From an uncultured Planctomycetaceae bacterium (GTDB lineage Bacteria; Planctomycetota; Planctomycetia; Pirellulales; Pirellulaceae), in the NCBI GenBank assembly GCA_903921945.1, contig CAIXSC010000687.1, forward strand, positions 1-14,293: a stretch of 14,293 nt of DNA. Reading direction: 5' to 3'. The notes beneath the pieces are model-generated. The model ran no database searches. It was not told the origin of the DNA and worked only from the letters and a program-made list of their open reading frames with translations. Shown piece by piece: positions 1 to 8,602 of this stretch (position 1 is its first letter; each line of letters starts with the position of its first letter). The translations under genes were made by a program, and so were the position numbers.

Positions 1-3000
1 AGCACCACTATCTCAGGCAGCATCCTGGTGGATAGCGTGACCGCGGCGAACAGTACTGTCGGCCTTACCGCGATTGGAACGATCGAGGAGGATGGCGCCG
101 GTGATTCCGCTGCCGATGTCACGGGAACGGCGCTCACCCTTCAGGCTGGAGCCGGTATCGGCGTCAACACGGGTGGCGCGCTGGAAATCAACGCGGAAGT
201 CGGTGGGGCGGCAGGGACGTTGAGCGCCACGGTTTCCGGAACGGGGGACCTGAGCGTCATGGACACAGCCGGCGGGTTGACGGTCACCACCGCTTCGACC
301 AGCGTTGGTGCTGTGTCCCTTGAAGCGGTAGGTGGCAACTTGACGGTGTTGTCCGCATCGGCGGGTGGTTCGTCGTACGACATGACACTCACCACGACCA
401 CTTCAGGCAATATTACGCTGACGAATCTGTCCAACCCGGGTGACTTGGTTACTGTGAACTCGGCGGGCGGGATTATCGACTCGGCGGACAGCCTCACTGA
501 CATTTCCGCGGGAGGCGTGGTGTTGATCGCCACGACAGGCATTGGTGTCGGCGGTTCCTTGACCGACAAGGAGTTGGAGATTGCGGCGACGAATCTGGAT
601 ATCGAAAACGCGACCTCGGGCGGCGTGCAGGTGAATCGCACGGGGGGAAGTCTGACGGTGACCGACTTGGACGGGTCAGGCGGGGCACACACACTTGCCG
701 GCGGCGGCTACATCGTGGCGACCAATGCGTTGACGATCTCGATGAGCTTAGCGCTGAACGAGAACTTCACGCTCACCGCAAGCAATTCGTCGTCGGCCAA
801 TGACGACTTGACGATCGACAATAACGCGGAGGTGACGCTGACGAACGCGGCAAACCGCACCTTGACCTTGCAAGCTGGAGACGATTTGGTTCTCGGTACG
901 GGCGGCAAGGTAATCACGGATGGTGGCGGTTCCCATACCGTGACGATCGACATCGATCGCGAAGGTGCGAGCTTCGCCGACAGCGATCGCGGCAGCGTGA
1001 CGCAAGACTCGGGAACCGATACGCGAGTGACCGCCGCGACATTGACCGTGACCGCTCCCGATGGCGTCGGCTCACTTGCGCAACCGGTTTACATCGCGGC
1101 GGGTGTTTTGACGGTCACGAGCGTCGGCAACAACGGCACGCAGTATTGGGTCGAAGAGGATGGATTGACAGAGTTTTCGCTGTTGGCCGGCACGGGATCG
1201 GTGAACTTGGTCGCGACGACCGGTAATCTGTTGAGCGCGGACTCGGCGGTGGACATTGTCGCGGCGACAGCGGCAGTGATCCTCGACGGAGGCAGTTTCG
1301 GCGACACGGACGTGGCGGCTGGCAACGCGATTGAAACGACGGTTGCCGACTTGACCGTGGACGCCAGTGTCGGGAATGGCGATATCTTCGTCCGTGAAAC
1401 GGACGGCCTGACGGCGTTGAGCTTGCATGCCGGTTCCGGATCGATCCTGCTCCATGCGGCGGCGGGGTCGGTAGCTGACACAGATAGTGACATGGATGTG
1501 ACAACGACAGGGGGCTTTGGATTTTCTTCCTCGGCTGGTTCCCTGGGGACGAGCAGCAACTTCATCAATACGGAGGTGGCCAATCTCGAAGTGAATGTTG
1601 TCGGAGCGGTTTACATCTCGAACTCGATCGGTTTGATTCTGGGCGACGTTGATCCAGCGTTGACCGGCGTGTTGACCGGCATTGACGCGACAGGCGTGAT
1701 CGATATTCGCTCGGTAGGAGCGATGAGCGTCAACGAAAATGTCACGACGACGACAGGGGCGTTGTCGTTGCAAGCGGGCGAATCGGCGGCCGATGACACA
1801 ACGGACATTCTCGCGATTTCGGATAGTATCACCGTGAGCACGGGATCAGGCGCCATTACACTCGGTGGCGGTGATGCGGTGACTGCGGGAGCCAGTTCCG
1901 TCATTACGGCCACGACCTCGGTGACCGTGAACGTGGACAATGCGGCGGGCGCTTTGGGAGCCGATAATGACACGTCGGATGGCGGATTGGTGGACTTCGA
2001 CACGAGCGTGCCTGATCCGGCGATCACCGCGCCATCCGGATTGGTCGTGACGGGTGGAGCGAATGAGGACGGTTTTGAGTTAAAGCCGTTGACCTCGGGC
2101 ACGCTGACCGTGAATGGCGGCGGCCCTGTCTTGCCGACCGGCAGTGACCATTTGACGCTCGATCTAAGCGATGTCGCGGTCGGCAACGCGACGGTGCTCC
2201 TCGGCTCGGCCGCCGCGTCTGGCACCATGACGTTCGGCACCTCCGAAACCGAAAAGACGGTAACTTTCGACAGCGTGGAAGAGGTGTCGGCGACACCGAC
2301 CACCAATCCGTACCATCTCGTGCTCGACATGACCTACTCGGGATTCTCCGACGCGGTGGCGGACACGATTGCCGTGGAGCGTGCGGACGGCGCTTCGAGC
2401 GCGACGACCGACGATCTGCTCGAAATCGAAATCAACGGGACCGGCTCCCCGTTCTTCTCGGGCGTTCAGAGCGGCATTCTTTCGTTGACCGTGATCGGCT
2501 CGACGGACGACGACTTGTTCCAGATCACGGAAACCTCGTACGGACTTCCGGAACTGGCCACGGTTTCCCCGGCGGTTGGCGCCGTCTTGGTGAACAACAC
2601 GGGGCTTTCGCCTGCGGGAGGTGCGTCGGCCGGTTCTCACCTGCTGACAAGCTTGCAACCGTATTTAGCGGGTTTCTCCGACACGGCCCTCACCGATTGG
2701 GACCGGACCGATGTGTCGATCCATTTCGATGGCGGCAGCAGTCCCGATGAAGATCAAATCCAAGTGGTGTTGGCGACCGCGCACACCGCGCTCGTTGTCG
2801 GCAACTCTACCCAGGGAAACTTGTTGACGGATAAGTGGGCGGCCGACGACCTCATGGGGGACGCGGGAACTGGAGACCTGGACCTGTTGGTGTCTTTCGC
2901 CAATCTTACGTCGGATGAGCCCGTCAAATGGTCAGGCGCGGGTGGCATGCTAATCGCGAATGCCGCCGGAACGACGGCGACCACGGAAATTATCGTAAGT

Positions 3001-6000
3001 GACTACGACTTGACGAGCGACGACGGTGTCAATTTTGTCGAGGGAAATGAGTCATTCCTGGAACAAACGGTTTCCGGTTTCGAGTGGCTCTATGTGCTCG
3101 GCGGTGATAACTCCGAAACCATTTCGCTCGCAAGTCTCGACACGGCCGATCCAGACAGCTCGGGCCCAGGGAAACCGGTGGCCTTCGTGACGCTCGACGG
3201 CGACAACATGCCGACGATCGCCAAACTTCTGACATCCACCCTTTACTCGTCGTCGAGCAACACACTTGGCACGGATACCGCCAACGACACCCTGATGGTC
3301 GAGACGCTTCCCGCCGACGTTACCGTGGCGCTGTTGGGTGGCATCGGAAACGACGCCTTTTTGATTTACAACGACTTGGACACGGCTTCCATTGAAGATG
3401 ATTCCGTCGAGGGATTCGAGGGATCGCTGATCGTTTCACCCGCGGCATTGATTTACAGCGATCAGGTAGGACTCGACGAGGCGGCGACGGATGACGCGCT
3501 GGTGATCCGCGATTTCGGTGATACGGGCGGTGGCGATTCGATTACGATTGTCTCGTCGAACGATTTGGGCGCGACACCCGTGTACACGGCGATCGACGGT
3601 TTGTTTGACGGCGCTACCGCACCCGATCAGATCATCTATTCGCAGATCGAATCGCTGACGATCGAGCTGGGCGCGGGTGATGATCTGGTGGATTTCGACT
3701 TCCAAGGGATGTCGGATGAGCTCGAGGCCGTCTTGGTCTCCGGCAATGACGGCGACGACGAATTCACTTTCTTGAGCGACACTCCGTATGGCGCGGATCA
3801 GGTCACGCCGCCCGAGGATGCGGATATTCCCGTGCTCACGATCATGGGCGAGGACGGCAATGATCAGTTCATTTTCATGGACTCCGCGGAACTGTTTGGG
3901 ATAGGAACATGTATTGATGGCGGCTACGGCGAGGATTTGCTGGACTTCTCGAATTTCTTCAATGAACGAGCCGTTTATCTCGTGACGATTGGCTCCAAGG
4001 ATGGTTACCAGGGTTACGAAGGAGATTGGGGAATCGCGAAGGGCGGCGGCCAATTGGGGGCGGGCGAATTGGCTCCCATGCGTGAACAGGGCGACTACCC
4101 GTGCTTCACCAACATCGACGTGCTGGAAGGATCCCCGACTCCTTACGATGTGCTGTATGGAGCCGATCGCGACACGTATTGGAACCTCAATGGGTACGGT
4201 GACGACACGCTTGACGCCGGCATCGTCATGGACGGGATTCCGTTGTCGATCGACGCCGAGTGCCAATGCGGCGGTTACGTTGGCCAGGATTTAGCGTTTA
4301 CCAGTGTCGAGAACCTTTACGGCGGCGGCCTGAGGGACTGGATGGACATTGGTCCGTCCTTCCAACTTACCGGAGCGATTGGTGGTGGCGATCATGGCGC
4401 GGTGAGCGACACCTTGGACATGCGGGACCGGACCGACGATCTTTCGGTCGACCTCACGCTGTTGACGGCTTCGTTCGCGGGCGGTATCGACGTTGCGCCG
4501 GATATCTCGCCCACTTCGCAAACACTGGGCAAATTGCGACCTCGAATCGAGGAGGGCGGTGATGCAGGGGCTTCGATCGAAAACCTGTTAGGCGGTTCCG
4601 GCAATGACACATTGATCGGCGATGTCGACGTGAATTGGATCGCTGGCAACGACGGCGACGACACGCTTAATGGAAAGGATGGCGTGGATTCGGTCGACGG
4701 AGGTTGGGGCAACGATGTGCTGCAAGTCGAGGGTGCGGAGGCGATCAACGATGTGAGCCTGGGGGGAACCGGTGAATCGCTCGACCCGCTCGATGAAGAT
4801 CTGATGATCAACATCGGAAGTGGCACAGTGACTCTCAGCACATTCAATAATAGCTCGACCGATTTTACCAACAGCATCGACGAATACGACGGCGCTGGTA
4901 TGGGACTGGTGATCATTTCGAGCGGCGGCCGGATGCACTTGGGTTCGACGCTGTTGACAAACACGCCAACCGTATCGGGCGGCGCCGGGAATGACTCGGT
5001 CACCGTTTCCTACGAGAATGGTGTCGCCACGGCCTACAGCGCCGGAGCGGGCACGAACGACGCCTTGACCATCACCTTCGAAGCGACCGATATCCAGTCG
5101 ATGGTCGCGTTGATGACCTTGGACGACATCGTCGCCATCCAGGCTTTCATTGCCGCCCCGACAGCCGGTCCCCTGGAATTGACATCGGATTCGACGAAGG
5201 GCAATTTCACGGTCTCGAACGACTTCGAGTCCGTGCGTATCGCGGTGTACGACAGCGGGCAAATCGTGGACATCACGACTTGCTTCCGGCAGATTTCCTT
5301 GATCACCCAGATACAGTTTGGAACCGACAGCAATGACTCCCTGACAGGCACATCCGCCAACGACTTGATTTTCGGCTTGGATGGCGTTGACCTCATCAGC
5401 GGTTTGGACGGGGTGGATTGTATCTTTGGCGGTGGCGGAAACGACTCTGTCCTTGGCGGCGAAAACACCGACACCATTGCCGGCGGCGAGGGCGATGACA
5501 TCCTGGACGGCGAAGCGGCCGCCGATCGGATTCTCGGCGGGCTTGGCGATGACATTTTGGAGGGCAATTTTGGCGATGACGTCATTTACGGCAACGCCGG
5601 CGCGGACGTATTAGAGGGTGGCGGAGACTCGGACATGATGTACGGCGGCGCCGGCGATGATTCGCTGGACGGCCAAGCTGGAAACGATTCGCTGTGGGGG
5701 CAGGCGGGCGATGATACGCTCATGGGCAGCGAAGGCGACGACGTGCTCAATGGCGGCAGGGACAGCGGCACGACGGCAAATCACGATACGGTCGACGGCG
5801 GTGTGGGAAATGACAATATCCAAACGCAGGGTTGCGAGTCCGAATATGACGCGATCCAAGGAGGCGCCGGTTCGAACAGCATCACCAACATTGATATGGA
5901 CGGAAGTCCGTCAGACTTGGTGTTCAACGAGTTCCTTGGCCAGGAAATCAACATTCGCGACATTTATGGCAATGGGGCCCGGATTACGGGGAACAACGAC

Positions 6001-8322
6001 GCGAATTTGTTGGATTTCCGTATTACGGCGACCGCGAGCGAGTTCGTTCGTATGAGCGCGGTTCCAGCGATCGATGGGTGCGCTGGCGACGACGAGATCC
6101 ATGGCACCCTTGGCGCGGACACGATTTTTGGAAGCTCGGACAACGACGTGATCTACGGCTACAACCTGGGTGACCGCATTGACGGCGGTTCCGGAAGCGA
6201 CATGATTTACGGCGGTCCCGATTCGGACACGATTTTCGGCGGCACCGAAAACGATGTGTTGCGCGGCGAGACGGGTAATGACTCGATTTACGGCGGTAGC
6301 GGCAACGACAGTCTCTTGGGGCTGGAAGGTAACGACATCTTGGACGGCCAACTGGACATCGACAATGTGGATGGCGGAGTCGGCAATGATATATTCCCCA
6401 TTCGAAGCGACGAAGCGGAATACGATGTGTTCAATGGAGGGTTGGGGTCGGATCGTTTAATCAACATGGGCGGTTCGAGCCTTGTGCTTAACGGTTTTAA
6501 CGGTCCCGGCAACGCGTTGGAGGAATTTGTCGCGAGTTTTGCCGCGATTCTGGGCAACAGCAACGGCAACACCTTCGATTTCCGCTACGGCACCACCACC
6601 TCGTTTGTGCAGTTGTTTAATGTCACCTTTGTCTCCGGCGAAGGCGGGAACGATACCATTCGCGGGTCCGACATCGCGGAGACGCTGCTCGGCGGAGACG
6701 GTAACGACATTATTTACGGCAACGGCGGCGCTGATTCGCTCGACGGTGGCGGCGGCGGCGATAGTCTTTACGGCGGAAACGACGGCGATACGATCTTCGG
6801 GAGCACTGGCGGCGACTACATCGACGGCGGGACCGGCAACGATACGATGTCGGGCGGAGTTGGCAACGACACGTTGGAAGGCGGTGAAGGCAACGACGTT
6901 CTCAATGGCAACGTCGGAACCGATTCGATCTCCGGCGGTGGTGGCGAGGATGAGATCCGCACCCAATCCGGCGAATCCTACGATGACACGCTCAGCGGAG
7001 GCATCGGCAAGGATCGGCTCGTGAACATCCTGAGTGGCGCGGCGCTGGTGTTTCAGAACTTTGACGGTCCTAATCGGGGCATCGAGTCGATCTTTGGCGG
7101 CAACGCTCCGTTTATTGGCGATGGCACCAGCAATAATTTCGATTTCCGGCTTTCCACTTCCACGACCGCTTCATTCGTCGCGTTGAATAACGTTACGCAG
7201 ATCGATATGGGGAACGGTGACGATGTGGTTCATGGCACCGCGGGCAATGATACGATTTTCGGCCGGGGTGGAATCGATGTCATTAATAGTTGGGGCGGAA
7301 ACGACACCATCTATGGCGGCGTGGGCAATGATATCATCCGCGGCGGCGTCGGCAACGATCGCATCGAGGGTGGGGATGGCGCTGACAGTCTCATGGGCGA
7401 AGTAGGGGCCGATCTGATCCTCGGACAGGGCGGGGTAGACACGATCGCGGGCGGGGATGGCGATGACACGCTCGACGGCGCCGATGGTTTGAGTGGTGGC
7501 GTCGTCGGAGACAGCATCGACGGCGGAGCTGGCAACGACAACATCTTGGTTCGCGGGTCAGAGGCCGAGTTTGACACTATCAGGGGCGGTGCGGGGACTG
7601 ATCGGCTCACCAACACTCAAGTGGGTGTGAACCTGGTCATGGATTCATTCGTGGCCCTGACCTCACAGGTCGAGTTGTTGTTCGCGAGCAACTCGCGGTT
7701 AGTAGGCAACAGCGGCAACAACACCATCGACCTGCGATTGACTGCCACCGGTGCGTCGTCGTTGACCGTCACTGGTTTGCTTGGAATTGACGGTTTGGAT
7801 GGCAATGACACGATTTATGGCACCAAGGGGCCGGACAGTATCACTGGCGGTGCGGGCATGGACGCTATCTATGGCTACGACGGCTCGGATAGCTTGGCGG
7901 GCGGTGATGGAGATGACTCGATCGACGGCGGCGCCGGAAACGATACGATTTTTGGCGAGGCGGGCGGCGACATCTTGTTGGGCGGGGCCGGCAACGACTC
8001 GCTGGTTGGAGCGCTCGGAGTCGATCAGCTCACGGGTGGTGCTGGAAACGACACGTTCCGTTTTGACTCGACGGCCGGCGACTCGACGCAAATCGATGTG
8101 ATGAGCGATCTCGCGGCGACCGACATCGTCAGATTCGTGGGCTACACATTCACCACGGGTGTGGCTTCTTACGCGAAGCTGAACCTGTCCGCTCCGAGCA
8201 CCACGAATGCGGTTTTGCATCTCACCAACACCGGAACGGCCGTTAACGGGACGACCATCAAACAGATTTCGACGCCGAACTTGAAGACGAAACCGACGTC
8301 CTCGAAGGTGTTGTTCATCTAA
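1..8322 (+). CDS. Giant extracellular beta-strand-repeat / RTX calcium-binding protein (5' end missing)
   Basis: Frame 1 is open from the first base to TAA at 8320-8322, giving 2773 visible residues; the true start lies upstream, and the GTG at 28 is only the first start-like codon in the window. From about 1 to 2000 the product is Thr/Ser/Gly/Val-rich short beta strands like filamentous-haemagglutinin or beta-strand-repeat adhesins. From about 2040 to 4590 it is acidic and mostly unassignable, with isolated RTX-like strands such as GIGNDAFLI and EDGNDQFIF. From 4594 to 8064 there are RTX nonapeptides (GGxGxDxUx) in six blocks separated by a repeated spacer module. The last 86 residues resemble the C-terminal region of type I-secreted RTX proteins. 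I infer a secreted or cell-surface Ca2+-binding structural protein or adhesin. No catalytic motif, transmembrane segment, LPXTG or PEP-CTERM signal is visible. The reading frame is intact, with no frameshift. Family assignment is secure for the RTX part and moderate for the N-terminal part. Confidence 0.9.
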   Translation, partial: STTISGSILVDSVTAANSTVGLTAIGTIEEDGAGDSAADVTGTALTLQAGAGIGVNTGGALEINAEVGGAAGTLSATVSGTGDLSVMDTAGGLTVTTASTSVGAVSLEAVGGNLTVLSASAGGSSYDMTLTTTTSGNITLTNLSNPGDLVTVNSAGGIIDSADSLTDISAGGVVLIATTGIGVGGSLTDKELEIAATNLDIENATSGGVQVNRTGGSLTVTDLDGSGGAHTLAGGGYIVATNALTISMSLALNENFTLTASNSSSANDDLTIDNNAEVTLTNAANRTLTLQAGDDLVLGTGGKVITDGGGSHTVTIDIDREGASFADSDRGSVTQDSGTDTRVTAATLTVTAPDGVGSLAQPVYIAAGVLTVTSVGNNGTQYWVEEDGLTEFSLLAGTGSVNLVATTGNLLSADSAVDIVAATAAVILDGGSFGDTDVAAGNAIETTVADLTVDASVGNGDIFVRETDGLTALSLHAGSGSILLHAAAGSVADTDSDMDVTTTGGFGFSSSAGSLGTSSNFINTEVANLEVNVVGAVYISNSIGLILGDVDPALTGVLTGIDATGVIDIRSVGAMSVNENVTTTTGALSLQAGESAADDTTDILAISDSITVSTGSGAITLGGGDAVTAGASSVITATTSVTVNVDNAAGALGADNDTSDGGLVDFDTSVPDPAITAPSGLVVTGGANEDGFELKPLTSGTLTVNGGGPVLPTGSDHLTLDLSDVAVGNATVLLGSAAASGTMTFGTSETEKTVTFDSVEEVSATPTTNPYHLVLDMTYSGFSDAVADTIAVERADGASSATTDDLLEIEINGTGSPFFSGVQSGILSLTVIGSTDDDLFQITETSYGLPELATVSPAVGAVLVNNTGLSPAGGASAGSHLLTSLQPYLAGFSDTALTDWDRTDVSIHFDGGSSPDEDQIQVVLATAHTALVVGNSTQGNLLTDKWAADDLMGDAGTGDLDLLVSFANLTSDEPVKWSGAGGMLIANAAGTTATTEIIVSDYDLTSDDGVNFVEGNESFLEQTVSGFEWLYVLGGDNSETISLASLDTADPDSSGPGKPVAFVTLDGDNMPTIAKLLTSTLYSSSSNTLGTDTANDTLMVETLPADVTVALLGGIGNDAFLIYNDLDTASIEDDSVEGFEGSLIVSPAALIYSDQVGLDEAATDDALVIRDFGDTGGGDSITIVSSNDLGATPVYTAIDGLFDGATAPDQIIYSQIESLTIELGAGDDLVDFDFQGMSDELEAVLVSGNDGDDEFTFLSDTPYGADQVTPPEDADIPVLTIMGEDGNDQFIFMDSAELFGIGTCIDGGYGEDLLDFSNFFNERAVYLVTIGSKDGYQGYEGDWGIAKGGGQLGAGELAPMREQGDYPCFTNIDVLEGSPTPYDVLYGADRDTYWNLNGYGDDTLDAGIVMDGIPLSIDAECQCGGYVGQDLAFTSVENLYGGGLRDWMDIGPSFQLTGAIGGGDHGAVSDTLDMRDRTDDLSVDLTLLTASFAGGIDVAPDISPTSQTLGKLRPRIEEGGDAGASIENLLGGSGNDTLIGDVDVNWIAGNDGDDTLNGKDGVDSVDGGWGNDVLQVEGAEAINDVSLGGTGESLDPLDEDLMINIGSGTVTLSTFNNSSTDFTNSIDEYDGAGMGLVIISSGGRMHLGSTLLTNTPTVSGGAGNDSVTVSYENGVATAYSAGAGTNDALTITFEATDIQSMVALMTLDDIVAIQAFIAAPTAGPLELTSDSTKGNFTVSNDFESVRIAVYDSGQIVDITTCFRQISLITQIQFGTDSNDSLTGTSANDLIFGLDGVDLISGLDGVDCIFGGGGNDSVLGGENTDTIAGGEGDDILDGEAAADRILGGLGDDILEGNFGDDVIYGNAGADVLEGGGDSDMMYGGAGDDSLDGQAGNDSLWGQAGDDTLMGSEGDDVLNGGRDSGTTANHDTVDGGVGNDNIQTQGCESEYDAIQGGAGSNSITNIDMDGSPSDLVFNEFLGQEINIRDIYGNGARITGNNDANLLDFRITATASEFVRMSAVPAIDGCAGDDEIHGTLGADTIFGSSDNDVIYGYNLGDRIDGGSGSDMIYGGPDSDTIFGGTENDVLRGETGNDSIYGGSGNDSLLGLEGNDILDGQLDIDNVDGGVGNDIFPIRSDEAEYDVFNGGLGSDRLINMGGSSLVLNGFNGPGNALEEFVASFAAILGNSNGNTFDFRYGTTTSFVQLFNVTFVSGEGGNDTIRGSDIAETLLGGDGNDIIYGNGGADSLDGGGGGDSLYGGNDGDTIFGSTGGDYIDGGTGNDTMSGGVGNDTLEGGEGNDVLNGNVGTDSISGGGGEDEIRTQSGESYDDTLSGGIGKDRLVNILSGAALVFQNFDGPNRGIESIFGGNAPFIGDGTSNNFDFRLSTSTTASFVALNNVTQIDMGNGDDVVHGTAGNDTIFGRGGIDVINSWGGNDTIYGGVGNDIIRGGVGNDRIEGGDGADSLMGEVGADLILGQGGVDTIAGGDGDDTLDGADGLSGGVVGDSIDGGAGNDNILVRGSEAEFDTIRGGAGTDRLTNTQVGVNLVMDSFVALTSQVELLFASNSRLVGNSGNNTIDLRLTATGASSLTVTGLLGIDGLDGNDTIYGTKGPDSITGGAGMDAIYGYDGSDSLAGGDGDDSIDGGAGNDTIFGEAGGDILLGGAGNDSLVGALGVDQLTGGAGNDTFRFDSTAGDSTQIDVMSDLAATDIVRFVGYTFTTGVASYAKLNLSAPSTTNAVLHLTNTGTAVNGTTIKQISTPNLKTKPTSSKVLFI
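540..1640 (+). repeat. Beta-strand repeats of about 75-80 residues in the N-terminal part of gene 1
   Basis: Four copies of a degenerate pattern are visible: GS-(I/L)-G, then I-(E/N)-T-x-V-A-(D/N)-L-x-V, then a short Gly turn, then an aromatic-V/I strand followed by GL. The clearest anchors are WVEEDGLTEFSL (from 1147), FVRETDGLTALSL (from 1387) and YISNSIGL (from 1612), spaced 240 and 225 nt. An earlier, weaker copy is VQVNRTGG near 625. Such repeats are typical of right-handed beta-helix adhesins. The fold is inferred from the pattern only. Confidence 0.6.
2040..4593 (+). other. Acidic, unassigned middle region of gene 1 with isolated RTX-like strands
   Basis: I recognise no named domain across these roughly 850 residues. 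The stretch is rich in Asp, Gly, Thr and Leu, with almost no Lys or Cys in its first half. Single strands of the form G-x-(N/D)-D-x-F-x-(I/F) occur near 2497, 3340, 3742 and 3847, each followed by a long non-repetitive insert. A rare cluster of Cys lies in its last third (GTCIDGG, DYPCF, ECQCGG). The segment just before 4594 (DTLDMRDRTDDLSVDLTLL, then SIENLLGGSGNDTL) is the usual lead-in to an RTX block. It may be a series of beta-sandwich or degenerate beta-roll domains. Confidence 0.5.
4594..8064 (+). repeat. RTX nonapeptide arrays, six blocks
   Basis: Glycine- and aspartate-rich nonapeptides ending in (I/L)xG run in exact 27-nt register. The blocks are 4594-4728 (5 units), 5377-5754 (14 uninterrupted units, plus one more at 5800-5826), 6106-6402 (11), 6640-6963 (12), 7210-7551 (11, with a 6-residue insertion at about 7480-7524) and 7795-8064 (10). 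Typical units are GAGNDTIFG and GDGDDTLDG. In known RTX proteins these form parallel beta-rolls that fold on binding Ca2+ outside the cell. Codons for equivalent residues differ between units (GGC, GGA, GGT, GGG), so the array is old at DNA level and not a recent slippage product. Confidence 0.93.
4693..7851 (+). repeat. Five copies of a spacer module of about 100 residues between RTX blocks
   Basis: Copies start with (V/I)DGGxGND at 4693, 5791, 6367, 6928 (ISGGGGED) and 7516, and each ends in a short run of RTX units. The shared pattern is: an E-(A/S)-E-(Y/F)-D acidic step; GGxGxDRLxN; LVxxxF; a loop; then (I/V)xGNxxNNxxDFRxxTT with a hydrophobic strand; then IDGxxGDDxIxGT. Copies two to five recur every 561-588 nt, making a super-repeat of about 190 residues. 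The first copy is the most diverged and lies 1098 nt before the second, about twice the period. A lone back half at about 5250-5376 (DITTCFRQ to FGTDSNDSLTGT) may be the remnant of the copy expected between them. I know no named family for the module. Confidence 0.75.
8065..8319 (+). other. C-terminal secretion-signal-like region of gene 1 product
   Basis: Straight after the last RTX unit, the sequence FDSTAGDSTQIDVMSDL followed by TDIVRF matches the layout of the serralysin-type C-terminal region of type I-secreted proteins (a strand, then D-x-I-x-D-F/L, then D-x-I). The protein ends in one basic residue followed by four hydrophobic ones (KVLFI), similar to the charged-plus-hydrophobic ends of some type I substrates. 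No ABC exporter, membrane fusion protein or TolC gene is in the window, so export by a type I system is an inference. Confidence 0.4.
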
Positions 8323-8360
8323 CGTCCCCTAGTGCGACTCGCCGTCGATGAGCCAGGGAA

Positions 8361-8395
8361 GTCGACACGATGCGTTTCATCCGCATCGTGTCGAC
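8361..8395 (+). terminator. Perfect 14-bp hairpin after gene 1
   Basis: GTCGACACGATGCG (8361-8374) pairs perfectly with CGCATCGTGTCGAC (8382-8395) around the 7-nt loop TTTCATC, starting 38 nt after the gene 1 stop. No U-tract follows, so it is not a canonical intrinsic terminator. It could be a factor-assisted terminator, a 3'-end stabiliser or a binding site for a dimeric protein. It is the strongest inverted repeat I found between the genes. Confidence 0.5.
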
Positions 8396-8460
8396 CACGC
8401 CGGCTCTCTGGTAGCCATGGCGTCGAAGGCGGATCGCGGTGATAGGCCCCTATGGTTGCT

Positions 8461-8486
8461 TTCCACGAGACTTGTTGTCCGTGGAA
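8461..8486 (+). other. Second inverted repeat upstream of gene 2
   Basis: TTCCACG (8461-8467) is complementary to CGTGGAA (8480-8486). Inside it GAC (8469-8471) pairs with GTC (8477-8479) after one bulged A, leaving the loop TTGTT. It lies 28 nt before the TTGACA box of gene 2, so it could be an operator or a terminator for read-through. I see no counterpart in front of gene 3. Another short inverted repeat, ATAGG-CC-CCTAT, lies just upstream at 8442-8453. Confidence 0.3.
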
Positions 8487-8514
8487 TGTGGCGGCGACGG
8501 CGGAATTCGATCGA

Positions 8515-8543
8515 TTGACAAGCGGCCTTCCAACAACCAAACT
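8515..8543 (+). promoter_or_regulatory. Promoter-like site of gene 2 (TTGACA, weak -10)
   Basis: A consensus TTGACA at 8515-8520 is followed after 17 nt by CAAACT at 8538-8543, a poor -10. The case rests on conservation: gene 3 has TTGACA at exactly the same distance (102 nt) from its ATG, with GAAACT in the same -10 place, while the 17-nt spacers differ. It could also be a chance element inside homologous DNA. Confidence 0.35.
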
Positions 8544-8602
8544 CCGACCGTAGTCCTTGGGGTGCTCGTTCACCCTAAGCCGTCTTTTCCTCGGAGTCTG
8601 CT

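Noticed and set aside
28..30. GTG as the start of gene 1
   Set aside because: The frame is already open from base 1 with the same beta-strand-repeat composition and no ribosome binding site, so the gene is simply cut by the window edge.
5377..5754. 27-nt periodic repeats as a CRISPR array
   Set aside because: The period comes from 14 in-frame RTX nonapeptides; the DNA units are not identical and there are no spacers.
5381..8101. Several plus-strand frames of 60-180 codons inside the RTX region
   Set aside because: They are out-of-frame readings of the 27-nt RTX repeats, giving Thr/Ala/Met/Arg-rich peptides without domains.
8290..8319. LPXTG sortase or PEP-CTERM anchor at the C-terminus of gene 1
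   Set aside because: Neither the motif nor a hydrophobic membrane helix plus basic tail is present; gene 2 lacks them too.
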